64,000 nucleotides of DNA from Pseudomonadota bacterium (GTDB taxonomy: Bacteria; Desulfobacterota; Syntrophia; Syntrophales; UBA8958): NCBI GenBank assembly GCA_030057915.1, contig JASGUC010000042.1, positions 1-64,000 on the forward strand, written 5' to 3'. Below the pieces are notes generated by a model. The model saw only the letters and a list, made by a program, of their open reading frames with translations, did not search any database and was not told the origin of the DNA. The position numbers and the translations under genes are program-made. The stretch's first letter is position 1. Each line of letters starts with the position of its first letter. This document shows positions 29,067-37,864 of this stretch, piece by piece.

Positions 29067-30236
29067 ATGAAGAAAAGCAGGGTGAGCAAAACCTACCAGG
29101 AAATCAACGAGAAGATCCGTCAGGGCCGGGCGGTGGTGTTGACCGCCGAAGAGATGATCGACATGGTGGAACGTCACGGCGAGGCGGAGGCGGCCCGACG
29201 GGTGGACGTGGTGACGACGGGGACCTTCAGCCCCATGTGCTCCTCCGGGGCCTTCCTCAACTTCGGTCATACCTCCCCGAAGATCAGGGCCTCTCGGGTA
29301 TGGCTCAACGATGTTCCGGCTTATGGCGGCCTGGCGGCGGTGGACTGTTACCTGGGGGCGACGGAGGTGGCGGAGGGGGACCCCCTCAACAGCGTCTATC
29401 CCGGCGAATTCAACTACGGCGGCGGACACGTGATCGAGGACCTCGTGGCGGGCAACGTCGTCCGGCTCCGTCTGGAAGGCTACGGCACGGACTGCTATCC
29501 CGCCCGGAAGCAGGAGCGGAACATGACCCTTTCGGACATGCGGGACGCCATCCTCTTCAATCCCCGCAATGCCTACCAGAATTACAGTTGCGCCGTGAAC
29601 GTGTCGGACAAGACGATCTACACCTATATGGGGATGCTTCGCCCCCGCATGGCCAACGCCAACTATGCCACCTCGGGGCAGTTGAGCCCCCTGCTCAACG
29701 ATCCCTATTACCGCACGATCGGTCTGGGGACGCGGATATTTCTCGGGGGCGCGCAGGGCTATGTGGCCTGGCAGGGGACGCAGCACAATCCCCGGGTCCG
29801 GCGCGGGGAAAACGGCGTGCCCCGGGAGGGGGCCGGGACCCTGGCCACCATAGGCAATCTCAAGGAGATGTCGCCCCGGTGGCTGGTGGGGGCCAGTATG
29901 CTCGGCTACGGGGTTTCGCTGTACGTGGGGATCGGGATCCCCATCCCCATCCTCGACGAGGAGATGGCTCGCTTTACGGCCGTCCGGGACGCCGATATCT
30001 ACGTCCAGATTTACGATTACAGCATGGATTATCCCAAGGGTGACCTCAAGAGCCTGGGAGAGATAAGCTACGGGGAGCTGCGGACGGGGGAAATCGTCCT
30101 CAACGGGAAGAAGGTTTCCGCCGCCCCCCTGTCCAGTTATTATAAGGCCAGGGAAATAGCGATGATTCTGAAGGAGTGGATCGAGCAGGGCGCCTTTCTC
30201 CTGGGCGAGCCCCAACATCTTCTGCCCTCGGTTTGA
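29067..30236 (+). CDS. DUF39 protein, probable L-aspartate semialdehyde sulfurtransferase (homocysteine synthesis)
   Basis: A 389-residue member of the DUF39/HcyS6 family. In methanogens and sulfate-reducing bacteria, members of this family make homocysteine from aspartate semialdehyde and sulfide, usually with a NIL-ferredoxin or CBS partner. Candidate active-site cysteines are in FSPMCSSGAFLNFGH, AVDCYLGATEV, GTDCYPARKQE and NYSCAVN. There is no fused CBS or ferredoxin domain, and no partner gene next to it. ATG 29067 was chosen because TGAGGT lies 7 bases upstream; the in-frame extension to 29025 lies in repeat-like DNA. The specific reaction is inferred from family knowledge. Confidence 0.85.
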   Translation: MKKSRVSKTYQEINEKIRQGRAVVLTAEEMIDMVERHGEAEAARRVDVVTTGTFSPMCSSGAFLNFGHTSPKIRASRVWLNDVPAYGGLAAVDCYLGATEVAEGDPLNSVYPGEFNYGGGHVIEDLVAGNVVRLRLEGYGTDCYPARKQERNMTLSDMRDAILFNPRNAYQNYSCAVNVSDKTIYTYMGMLRPRMANANYATSGQLSPLLNDPYYRTIGLGTRIFLGGAQGYVAWQGTQHNPRVRRGENGVPREGAGTLATIGNLKEMSPRWLVGASMLGYGVSLYVGIGIPIPILDEEMARFTAVRDADIYVQIYDYSMDYPKGDLKSLGEISYGELRTGEIVLNGKKVSAAPLSSYYKAREIAMILKEWIEQGAFLLGEPQHLLPSV

Positions 30237-30282
30237 TGGACGGAACAATTAGCCCGGGATGAATCGGGATGGATTATCTTAG

Positions 30283-30311
30283 TTGCTAAAATAGTTTTTT
30301 TATCTTATAGT
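30283..30311 (+). promoter_or_regulatory. promoter of the ftsB-like/pilMNOPQ operon
   Basis: TTGCTA (30283-30288), a 17-base AT-rich spacer and TATAGT (30306-30311) lie 33 bases before the FtsB-like start codon. Confidence 0.65.
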
Positions 30312-30343
30312 GCGACGAAATTTGATCATTAAAAGCAGGCATC

Positions 30344-30610
30344 ATGAGGATCGGGCGTTATGCGATAGCGTTGGCTCTCTTCATCGGCGCCATGATGGCG
30401 TTCGGCAACCGGGGCCTGATCGATAACCTTGAGCTGCGCAAGCAATTGCAGTCCTTAGTCAGGGCGAATCAGGATATAGATAACGAAAACAAGCAGTTGC
30501 GAAAAACGGCATATAGCTTGCGGTCCGATCTTCAATATATAGAGATGGTTGCCCGCAAGGATCTCGAGCTGGTCAGGAAAGGGGATCTGGTTTACCGGGA
30601 TGCCCGATAG
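30344..30610 (+). CDS. FtsB/DivIC-like septum-formation initiator family protein
   Basis: An 88-residue protein with one N-terminal membrane helix (about residues 5-20) followed by a coiled coil (28-62, with LRKQLQSLVRANQDIDNENKQLRK) and the family-typical YIEMVARKDLELVRKGD segment. This is the FtsB/DivIC plan: a bitopic divisome scaffold with its coiled coil in the periplasm. It precedes pilM by 21 bases, so the division-type gene and the pilus genes appear to share a transcript. Confidence 0.82.
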   Translation: MRIGRYAIALALFIGAMMAFGNRGLIDNLELRKQLQSLVRANQDIDNENKQLRKTAYSLRSDLQYIEMVARKDLELVRKGDLVYRDAR

Positions 30611-30631
30611 ACACGAAATTCCGCGAGAACG

Positions 30632-31825
30632 ATGATCGACTTCAAATCCCTATTTGCCAGGAAGAAAGATCAGGCGGCGACGCCGACGACGCCCGCGCCG
30701 GCCCGGGAAGGCGGATCGGGTAAAAAACTGCAAAAGCTCTTCCAGTTGGACCTCAAGAATCTCTTTTCCAAAAAAAAACAGTTCGTCGGGCTCGATATCG
30801 GCTCCAACTCCCTGAAGCTTGTGGAAATCCTCGGCAGCCCGGGGGCATATACGGTGAACCGCTTCCTCATGGTCCCCCTGGCCCGGGGGGTCATTCACGA
30901 GGGGGTGGTCATAAACGTGGAACTCCTCGCCGAGACGATCAAATGGCTTTTCCAGAATTCCGGCTGCGAGAAGAAGGGGATCGTCGCCTCCCTCTCGGGC
31001 CACAATGTCATCGTCAAGAGGGCGCCCTTCCCGCGGATGGAAGAGAAGGACCTTCAGGAGACCATCCGGGACGAAGCGGGGAAATACCTTCCCTTCGACA
31101 ATATGGACGACGTCAATTTCGATTTTCAGGTCCTGGGCCCCGCGGCGGGAAACCCCAACCTTGACGAAGTCATCATCGTGGCCGCCAAGAAGGAGGCCAT
31201 GGACGGATATGTGGAGGCCATCGGGTTGGCGGGCCTCAACCTGGCCATAGTCGATGTCGATTCCTTCGCCCTGGAGACCATGTACATGGAGAATTACGAT
31301 TACGAAGAGAATGACATCGTGGTCATCGCCAATATCGGCGCCGGCATCACCAACCTCAACGTCCTGCGGAACGCCACCTCCATCTTCACCCGGGATTTCA
31401 CCATGGGGGGCAACATGATCACCGAGGCCATCGAGTCCCAGTATGGGGTAGGGACCGAGGAGGCGGAAAAGATCAAGATTTACGGCCCCGAAGGGAATGA
31501 GTACGCCAAGGGAGAATTCTTCCGGGACACCCTCATGTATCTGACCGATCCCCTCTGCGGAGAGATAGAGCGCTCCATCGAGTACTTTCGCTCCCTCCAT
31601 AGCGATGAAGACATCAAGACGATCCTCCTGGCCGGCGGCGGCGCCAATATCCCCGGCATTGCCAACGACCTGGCCCAGCGGATGTCCGTGCCGGTGGAGA
31701 TCATCAATCCGTTTCGGAAAATCGGCTACAACCGTAAGCATCTGGACGAGGACTACGTAAAGGAGATCGCCCCCATCGCCGCCGTCGGGGTGGGACTGGC
31801 GCTGAGAAAGCTGGGGGACAAATGA
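30632..31825 (+). CDS. pilM: type IV pilus inner-membrane platform protein PilM
   Basis: A 397-residue actin-like ATPase of the pilus alignment subcomplex, cytoplasmic and bound to the PilN N-terminus. Nucleotide-binding motifs are FVGLDIGSNSLKLVE (near residue 51), ANIGAGITNLNV and LAGGGANIPGI. The first ~48 residues are a basic, Pro/Ala/Lys-rich extension not needed for the core fold. The stop overlaps the pilN start (ATGA). Confidence 0.95.
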   Translation: MIDFKSLFARKKDQAATPTTPAPAREGGSGKKLQKLFQLDLKNLFSKKKQFVGLDIGSNSLKLVEILGSPGAYTVNRFLMVPLARGVIHEGVVINVELLAETIKWLFQNSGCEKKGIVASLSGHNVIVKRAPFPRMEEKDLQETIRDEAGKYLPFDNMDDVNFDFQVLGPAAGNPNLDEVIIVAAKKEAMDGYVEAIGLAGLNLAIVDVDSFALETMYMENYDYEENDIVVIANIGAGITNLNVLRNATSIFTRDFTMGGNMITEAIESQYGVGTEEAEKIKIYGPEGNEYAKGEFFRDTLMYLTDPLCGEIERSIEYFRSLHSDEDIKTILLAGGGANIPGIANDLAQRMSVPVEIINPFRKIGYNRKHLDEDYVKEIAPIAAVGVGLALRKLGDK

Positions 31826-32370
31826 TCCGGATCAACCTCCTCCCCTACCAGGAAAAGGCGGAAAAGGAGACTCAGGCCAGGCAGATCATCGTCATTGCTG
31901 GCGCCCTTGCCGTCTTCCTGCTGATCGTCGGGGTGCTGCATCTGTGGATCGTCATGTCGATTAGCGCCCTGGAAAAGGATGTCAAGACCAAGGAAGAGCG
32001 GATTGTCGTCCTCAACAAGCTCATCGGCGAGGTGGATCAGATCCGCAACGAGAAGAGGATCCTCGAGAAGAAACTGGAAGTCATAGATAATCTCGAAAAG
32101 AATCGCAATTATCCGGTGCGTCTCTTCGCCGAGGTGGCCTCTCAGGTGCCGAGCAAGGACGTCTGGCTGGAAAAACTTGCCCAGAAGGGCCCGTCCCTGG
32201 AGGTGGAGGGCAAGGCCCGGGACACCTTCGCCGTCGTCCGGTTTATAAAGAACATGGAAGGCTCCATGTATATCCAGTCGGTGGAACTGGTTTCCTCCAA
32301 GCAGATCGAGATTTCGGGCATCCAACTGCAGCAGTTTGTCCTGACCTGCGTCCTGAAAAGTGGTGTGTAA
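31822..32370 (+). CDS. pilN: type IV pilus assembly protein PilN
   Basis: A 182-residue bitopic protein. The INLLPY motif at residues 4-9 is the conserved PilM-binding segment. A membrane helix (about 22-45) and periplasmic coiled coil follow, then the ferredoxin-like domain. It pairs with PilO in the alignment complex. Confidence 0.93.
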   Translation: MIRINLLPYQEKAEKETQARQIIVIAGALAVFLLIVGVLHLWIVMSISALEKDVKTKEERIVVLNKLIGEVDQIRNEKRILEKKLEVIDNLEKNRNYPVRLFAEVASQVPSKDVWLEKLAQKGPSLEVEGKARDTFAVVRFIKNMEGSMYIQSVELVSSKQIEISGIQLQQFVLTCVLKSGV

Positions 32371-32373
32371 CTC

Positions 32374-33102
32374 ATGGCGATCACCGCGGAAGATCTGAAA
32401 AAACTCTCTCCCAAGATGCTGGCCCTGCTTTTGACGGTGGTCTTTCTGCTCCTGGGATATTTCTACTGGTTCTTCCTCTTCAATGACGCCTGGGAGAAGC
32501 GCACGGCCCTCCAGGCCAAGACGGAGGACCTGGCCCGGCAGATCGCGGACAAGGAGCGGATTGCCGCGCAAAAAGACAAATTTCTCAAGGAAGTGAAGGC
32601 GCTGAAGGAGGCGTTCGCCGTCGCCCTCGCCAAACTTCCGGACCAGCGGGAGATACCGGGGCTCTTTCAGGCGGTTTCCGTGGCCGGGCGGGAGGCGGGA
32701 ATCGATTTCCTGCTCTTCGAGCCAAAGCCCCCCGAGAAACCGGCGACGCCGGAGGGAAAGGGTGCGGAGGTCAGGGCCAACCTCAAGCCCTCGGACCAGC
32801 GGGCCGAGCAGAAGCCGGGAACGCCGTCCAAGGGAGGGGCCGCACCCGCCGGCGCCGCGGATCGGTTCTACGAGGAAATACCCGTGAAGGTCATCGTCAA
32901 CGGCGGATTTGTCAACACGGTCTTTTTCTTCGACAAGGTGTCCCGTCTGCCCAGGATCGTCAATATCGAGGGCGTCTCCATTGGCGACGCCAAGGATGTC
33001 CCCGGCCGGGGACGCTTGACCGTCACGTCTTGCGAGATAAAAACCTACATGTTCACCGAAAAAATGGATAAAGGCGGCAGAGGCGATGACAAGAAAAGGT
33101 GA
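32374..33102 (+). CDS. pilO: type IV pilus assembly protein PilO
   Basis: A 242-residue bitopic protein with a membrane helix (about 14-33), a coiled coil (45-85) and a periplasmic ferredoxin-like domain that contains a Pro/Lys-rich insert (about 116-160, KPPEKPATPEGKGAEV and on). It forms heterodimers with PilN and contacts PilP. It overlaps pilP by 17 bases. Confidence 0.92.
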   Translation: MAITAEDLKKLSPKMLALLLTVVFLLLGYFYWFFLFNDAWEKRTALQAKTEDLARQIADKERIAAQKDKFLKEVKALKEAFAVALAKLPDQREIPGLFQAVSVAGREAGIDFLLFEPKPPEKPATPEGKGAEVRANLKPSDQRAEQKPGTPSKGGAAPAGAADRFYEEIPVKVIVNGGFVNTVFFFDKVSRLPRIVNIEGVSIGDAKDVPGRGRLTVTSCEIKTYMFTEKMDKGGRGDDKKR

Positions 33103-33670
33103 AGCGATTGCGGTCCTCATTATGGCCGTTTTCATTTTTTCCGCCGGATCTGCGGGTGCCCGGACGGGAGACGCCGTCGCGTCCCCTCCCCGAGGCGTCG
33201 CCGCGTCCACTCCACCGGGCGCCGCCACCCCCCCCGATGCCAGGCCGCCCGTCGCGGCGGAGTCATCCCTGATCTTTCGCTACGACCCGAAGGGGAAACC
33301 CGATCCCTTCAAGCCTTTCCTGGAGGCGGAACTGGCCTTGAGAAAATTGAAGGAGCTGGAGCGACAGCGTCTCCAGAGGAGCCTTCCCCTGTCCCCCTTG
33401 CAGCGGGCGCCCCTGGACCAGTTCCGGCTGGTGGGCGTCGGGGGCGCGCCGAAGGGCCGAACCGCCCTGGTCCAGGATCAGGCCGGAAAGTATTATACCC
33501 TGAACAAGGGCGTGCCCATCGGGACAAATAACGGTCGGGTGACGGAGATTCTGGCGGACCGGGTGATAATCGAGGAACCCGTGGCCGGCGACGTCGGCAA
33601 GAAGGGAAAGAGGGGAGTAAAGCGGATCGAAATGAAGCTTGGCAGGGTCAAGGATGAGGGGAAACCATGA
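33086..33670 (+). CDS. pilP: type IV pilus lipoprotein-like protein PilP
   Basis: A 194-residue PilP family protein with a hydrophobic signal segment (about 8-24), a disordered Pro/Ala linker (26-58) and the C-terminal homology-region beta domain (LDQFRLVGVGG...YYTLNKGVPIGTNNGRVTEI). No lipobox cysteine is visible after the signal, unlike classical PilP, so it may be a soluble periplasmic or membrane-anchored form. It links PilNO to the PilQ secretin. Confidence 0.9.
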   Translation: MTRKGEAIAVLIMAVFIFSAGSAGARTGDAVASPPRGVAASTPPGAATPPDARPPVAAESSLIFRYDPKGKPDPFKPFLEAELALRKLKELERQRLQRSLPLSPLQRAPLDQFRLVGVGGAPKGRTALVQDQAGKYYTLNKGVPIGTNNGRVTEILADRVIIEEPVAGDVGKKGKRGVKRIEMKLGRVKDEGKP

Positions 33671-35337
33671 AAGAGTATAAATTGTTGGCGGGTTTTGCCC
33701 TTTTGTGTCTGTTGTGGGCGTTGACGACGGCGGGAAGCGCCGGGGGCCAGGGGACGGAAGGCGGCGCCCCGGGGGTAGAGACTGGTTATCTGGAGGAGAT
33801 ACGCTTCGAACGCCTGCCGGGGAAAGAACGGGTGAGCATAATCGCCACGCGCCGGACCGGGGTGGAGATCGAGGATGTGGCCGGCAGGGACGTGGTGGTG
33901 CACATGGAGGATACCCATGTCCCGACGGATTTAAGAAAATTCTGGGGTGAGAAGCATTTGCACAACGTGATCCATGCCGTACCGGAACAGGGGTGGCGCA
34001 AGGGCCGGCCGGCGGCCCGGATCGTCATCGCCCTACGGGAGGCGGTCCCCCACGGCGTCCGGCAGGAGGGCAACGCCGTAATCATCGATTTCAATGTGGC
34101 GGCCCTGCCCGCCGCCGCGCAAGGACCGACGAGCCCGGCGGCGGCCCCCTCCTCCGGGGGCGGCGGGGAGGCCGCAACGGCGGCTTCGGGGAGCGCGACC
34201 GTGGACATCCCGAAGATGTCCGTGGATTTTCAGGAAGCGGATATTCGCGGCGTCTTCCGTCTCCTGGCAGAACAGGGGAAGGTCAACCTTGTCGTCAGTC
34301 CCGAAGTGAAGGGGAACGTGACGGTGCGGATGGACGACGTCTCCTGGGAACAGATCCTCGCCACGATCCTCGAAATCAACGGGCTGCGCCAGAAGCGGAG
34401 TGGGAATGTCATCAGCGTCATGACCGCCGAGCGGGAGAAAAAGGACGAGGAAGACCGCATCGCCACGATCCAGAAACGCCAGAAGCTTGAGGAAGAGGCC
34501 AAGAAGGCGGCTATCAGCAAGAACCTGGAGATGGGCCGATTGAAACAGTTGATGATCGAGGCCAAGATCCTGGAGGTCACCGAGGGGTTCATCCGCAATC
34601 TTGGCGTCCAATGGGGTGCCGGGGTTCAGTTGGGTTTGTCCGGCAACGATTATTCCATGGGTCTTTTGGGCGGCACGGCGTCGCTTGCCACCCCCATCAC
34701 GAAGCTCAACTCCGGCGTTTCCCTGACCCGCGACGCCTTGGCCATGAGCCTGGGGACGACCCTGGCGCCCACCCTGGGGATCATCCTCGGAGGCTCCAAC
34801 GCCGTCCTGGAGGCCCGCATCCACGCCATGGAGACCAATTCCTCCGGCCGGGTCCTCTCAGCTCCCCGGGTCCTCACCCAGGATTCCCAGAAGGCGGTCA
34901 TCGAACAGGGTGAGGAAATCCCCATCGTTACCCCCGCCTCGGCCAACAATCCCGCCTCAACCACCTACAAACCGGCCACCCTCAAGTTGGAGGTTACCCC
35001 CGAGATCAAGGATGACAACCACATCCTCATGACCATCAAGGCCAAGAACGACCGGCCCAACAAGGCGGAAAAGGACGCCGCCACGGGGAACATGCCCGTT
35101 TATACCAGCAGCGTCGATTCCAAGGTGGTGGTCATGGACGGCGATACGATCGTAATCGGCGGCATCCTGAAGACGGAGGACACCAAGAACGTCGGCGGCG
35201 TTCCCTGGCTCTCCCAGATCCCCTTCCTGGGCTGGCTCTTCAAGTACGAGTATGTGGAAAAGACGAAACGGGAACTCCTCATCTTTCTCACCCCGCGCAT
35301 CGTCAAGCCCAGCGAGGCGAGCTTCACGAGGATGTAG
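33667..35337 (+). CDS. pilQ: type IV pilus secretin PilQ
   Basis: A 556-residue outer-membrane secretin. It has a signal peptide (1-26), one AMIN-like domain (about 36-140), an STN/N0 domain (VDFQEADIRGVFRLLAEQGK, near 185) and the secretin domain with the SAPRVLTQDSQKAVIEQG signature and a C-terminal FLTPRIV. It is shorter than pseudomonad PilQ, having fewer N-terminal repeats. It starts inside the end of pilP (ATGA-type overlap). Confidence 0.95.
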   Translation: MKEYKLLAGFALLCLLWALTTAGSAGGQGTEGGAPGVETGYLEEIRFERLPGKERVSIIATRRTGVEIEDVAGRDVVVHMEDTHVPTDLRKFWGEKHLHNVIHAVPEQGWRKGRPAARIVIALREAVPHGVRQEGNAVIIDFNVAALPAAAQGPTSPAAAPSSGGGGEAATAASGSATVDIPKMSVDFQEADIRGVFRLLAEQGKVNLVVSPEVKGNVTVRMDDVSWEQILATILEINGLRQKRSGNVISVMTAEREKKDEEDRIATIQKRQKLEEEAKKAAISKNLEMGRLKQLMIEAKILEVTEGFIRNLGVQWGAGVQLGLSGNDYSMGLLGGTASLATPITKLNSGVSLTRDALAMSLGTTLAPTLGIILGGSNAVLEARIHAMETNSSGRVLSAPRVLTQDSQKAVIEQGEEIPIVTPASANNPASTTYKPATLKLEVTPEIKDDNHILMTIKAKNDRPNKAEKDAATGNMPVYTSSVDSKVVVMDGDTIVIGGILKTEDTKNVGGVPWLSQIPFLGWLFKYEYVEKTKRELLIFLTPRIVKPSEASFTRM

Positions 35338-35569
35338 GACGGCTCTTTCATCCCGGCGCCATCGCCATCGCCTGTTTTCTGGATGTCGGGTCAAGCCCGA
35401 CAGGGCATGGGCGGAGGCCTGACGGACCCCTTGGCGCCGCCGTCTGCCCCGCCCCGAACAGACCTTCGATCTCTCCCGGTTATGCCGCCATCACGGCGGA
35501 GGCGGCGCCCGCCCTCCCACCATGGCCCCTGAGTGTCCCGTTTCCGGGGATGGGGAGACAAAATATCCC

Positions 35570-35598
35570 TTGACGAGAGAAGGCCGCTCTCCTATACT
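35570..35598 (+). promoter_or_regulatory. promoter of the minor pilin/pilY1 operon
   Basis: TTGACG (35570-35575), a 17-base spacer and TATACT (35593-35598). The transcript would carry a roughly 100-base leader before the first minor pilin. The remainder of the 366-base gap after pilQ holds a TGTCGGG/CCCGACA hairpin at 35384-35402 without a T tail and nothing else recognised. Confidence 0.75.
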
Positions 35599-35703
35599 AC
35601 CGCACGTCAAGGGGAAGTTTCCGGAAGTATCTTCTTATAATAATTCATATATGTTGTTCTATTTCACGACGCACGGGAAGCCAGGAACGAGGGGAAGCAA
35701 GGC

Positions 35704-36192
35704 GTGAACAGGGAAAGCGGGTTTTCGCTGGTCGAGCTGATCATCGTCATCGGCATCATCGGCATTATGTCCGCCATAGGGGTCTATAGCTGGCAGCGTT
35801 ACGTCGCGAACGCCAATCTGCGCACGGCGGCCAGGGAACTGGTGGCGGATTTCAACTTCATGAAGGCCAACGCCTCCGCAAAACCTGACCTGACTTGGTC
35901 CATCTCCTTCAACCGGGACGTAAACCCCAGCACCTACACCCTCGGGGCGCAAGACGCCAACGGTAACAACGCCAGCGGCTTCCCCCAGACCAAGACGCCC
36001 GCCGCCGCGGGGGCCGCCGTTGACCTCACCTCCCTGCCCGGCGGCGGTGCAACCTACACCCTGACCTTTCTGGCTCGGGGGACCCTGAGCCCGACGGTAG
36101 GCACGATAACCATGCAGAACAATCGTGGGTCCACAGCCAGTATCACCTACAATATAACAGGTAAGACCTATGTCACGTTCAATATGCAATGA
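35704..36192 (+). CDS. minor pilin, FimT/GspH-like
   Basis: A 162-residue prepilin with a short leader MNRESG and the prepilin peptidase site G-FSLVE, followed by the pilin N-terminal helix (SLVELIIVIGIIGIMSAIGVY). The C-terminal part has the GspH/FimT-like beta pattern. It starts with GTG, preceded by GAGGGGAAG. It heads a five-gene set of minor pilins with PilY1 that would prime pilus assembly. It overlaps the next gene by 23 bases. Confidence 0.9.
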   Translation: MNRESGFSLVELIIVIGIIGIMSAIGVYSWQRYVANANLRTAARELVADFNFMKANASAKPDLTWSISFNRDVNPSTYTLGAQDANGNNASGFPQTKTPAAAGAAVDLTSLPGGGATYTLTFLARGTLSPTVGTITMQNNRGSTASITYNITGKTYVTFNMQ

Positions 36193-36616
36193 CCGGGGGG
36201 CCTCGCTCCTGGAGGTTGTCATCGCCATATTCTTGACTGCCGTCGGGATAATGGCTATAATCTCCCTGCAGCCGTCGGCATGGCGGACGACGGCCCGGGC
36301 GGACTACCTGGGACGCGCCGCGGGGATCCTACACAAGACGATGCAAGAGGCCGAGGCGCGGATAATGAATCCCTGTAATACCGTGACTTTAGGGCAGACC
36401 ACGACGACGGTTACGGTAAGCAATCAGGCCGGCGTTGCCGGGGACGCCTCCTACACCGTGGCCACGACCATCGCCCAGGATGGGATGAACGCAAGGGCCT
36501 TTGTTGTGACCGTCACGGTGACATGGCCGCCCCTGAACAATACGGGCATTACGGAAAGCATGACCGTGACCCGACAGGAGACCCACAGATATCCAACGGG
36601 GTGCGCGGACGCATGA
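36170..36616 (+). CDS. minor pilin, PilV-like
   Basis: A 148-residue prepilin with cleavage site G-ASLLE (RGASLLEVVIAIFLTAVGIMAI). The Ala at the first mature position replaces the more usual Phe, a change seen in PilV-type minor pilins. Two cysteines (PCNTV and TGCADA) may form a disulfide. It overlaps the following PilW gene by an ATGA. Confidence 0.85.
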   Translation: MSRSICNDRGASLLEVVIAIFLTAVGIMAIISLQPSAWRTTARADYLGRAAGILHKTMQEAEARIMNPCNTVTLGQTTTTVTVSNQAGVAGDASYTVATTIAQDGMNARAFVVTVTVTWPPLNNTGITESMTVTRQETHRYPTGCADA

Positions 36617-37329
36617 AGAACGTAAAGGGCTTTTCCCTGGCCGAGGTAATGGTCGCCATGGCTATCGGGATGCTGATGCTGATGGTGGTCTATACGGCGG
36701 TAAACATGGGGCAGAAGTCATCGGCGGGGATCGAGGGCAAGGTGGCGGCCCAGCAGGATGCCCGGGCGGCCCTGGACCTCATGGCGATGGAGTTGCGCAT
36801 GGCGTCCTACAACCCCACCCTTGCCCCTTCCATCTGGGTCAATCCGACTTCGTGCAGCGGGGCCTCCGCCAGCTCCACCTATCGGGGGATCACGGCCGCG
36901 ACGGCCAGCTCCATCTCCGTGGAAATGGACCTCAACGGAAACGGTGTCATCGGCGATGCGAGCAATGAGATCATCACCTACGCTTACGACCCCGCCAACG
37001 GCTATATCACCAGAAGCACCAATTGCGGCGGGGCGCAGCCCTTTCTGGGGGACAAGGCGGCCAACGAGGACAAGAGGACCGTCCTTGTGGTCAACGATGA
37101 CGCCGGGGCTCCCGTTTTCCGTTACTATGACGGGGCCTTCTCCGGTGCCGGCGTCGGCACGGAGATACCCGCCGCCAGCCTCCCGGGGAGGATACCGGAC
37201 ATCCGGCGGATAGAGATCACCCTCGTCGTCGATACGCACGACCAGGATCCCCACACCGGCAGCCGGAGACGGCTCGTTTACTCTACAAGCGTCATTCCGA
37301 GGAATCATGCGGTCACCTATACTAACTGA
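36613..37329 (+). CDS. minor pilin, PilW-like
   Basis: A 238-residue prepilin with site G-FSLAE (MKNVKGFSLAEVMVAMAIGMLML) and the long PilW-type C-terminal domain. It has two cysteines (TSCSG and TNCGG) and an Asp/Asn-rich DLNGNGVIGDASNE segment that could bind calcium. ATG 36613 is chosen because it starts the canonical prepilin leader. Confidence 0.87.
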   Translation: MKNVKGFSLAEVMVAMAIGMLMLMVVYTAVNMGQKSSAGIEGKVAAQQDARAALDLMAMELRMASYNPTLAPSIWVNPTSCSGASASSTYRGITAATASSISVEMDLNGNGVIGDASNEIITYAYDPANGYITRSTNCGGAQPFLGDKAANEDKRTVLVVNDDAGAPVFRYYDGAFSGAGVGTEIPAASLPGRIPDIRRIEITLVVDTHDQDPHTGSRRRLVYSTSVIPRNHAVTYTN

Positions 37330-37336
37330 GGGAAAA

Positions 37337-37852
37337 ATGGCGGCCAGGAAAGGGAGGCCCTTAGGAAACCAAGCGGGCTTTGCCCTGGTGGCGGCGATCA
37401 TCGCCAGTCTGATTCTCCTTGCCATCGGCATGTTGGTCATAAATCTGTCCACGAAGGACCTGGTCTCCAGTTCCGTAAGCGTGGGCAACAACAAGGCCCT
37501 GGCGGCCGTGGAGAGCGGGGCCCACCGGCTGACGCAGGACTTCGACCCCGATCCCGACACCTGGACTGCCGGTAACAATTACAGCACGAACTGCTCGGCC
37601 GCCGCGCCCGCGTATATCTGGCGGACCATTGCCGGCGGGGTGGACGGAAACACCCAGTTTGCCGTATGTGCTCCGACGAGGAGTAACCTCGCCCCCGTGC
37701 CCATCCCCGGATATGCCCTGGGGTCCGGCGGTTGGGGAATGGTCCGTTACGACACCAGGATCGTGGGGAAAAACGATTCCTACGGCTCCCAGGTCAGCGT
37801 GGATCTGGGCATCGGTTACGGTCCCGTGCCGATCGGGACCTCATCGAGATAG
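37337..37852 (+). CDS. minor pilin, PilX-like
   Basis: A 171-residue prepilin-like protein. After a basic leader (MAARKGRPLGNQAG) comes FALVAAIIASLILLAIGMLVI; the Glu at position +5 is replaced by Ala, as is common in PilX proteins, which cap the minor-pilin complex. ATG 37337 follows GAGGG; an earlier in-frame ATG at 37307 lies inside pilW. Confidence 0.83.
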   Translation: MAARKGRPLGNQAGFALVAAIIASLILLAIGMLVINLSTKDLVSSSVSVGNNKALAAVESGAHRLTQDFDPDPDTWTAGNNYSTNCSAAAPAYIWRTIAGGVDGNTQFAVCAPTRSNLAPVPIPGYALGSGGWGMVRYDTRIVGKNDSYGSQVSVDLGIGYGPVPIGTSSR

Positions 37853-37864
37853 GAGGGAGACGCT

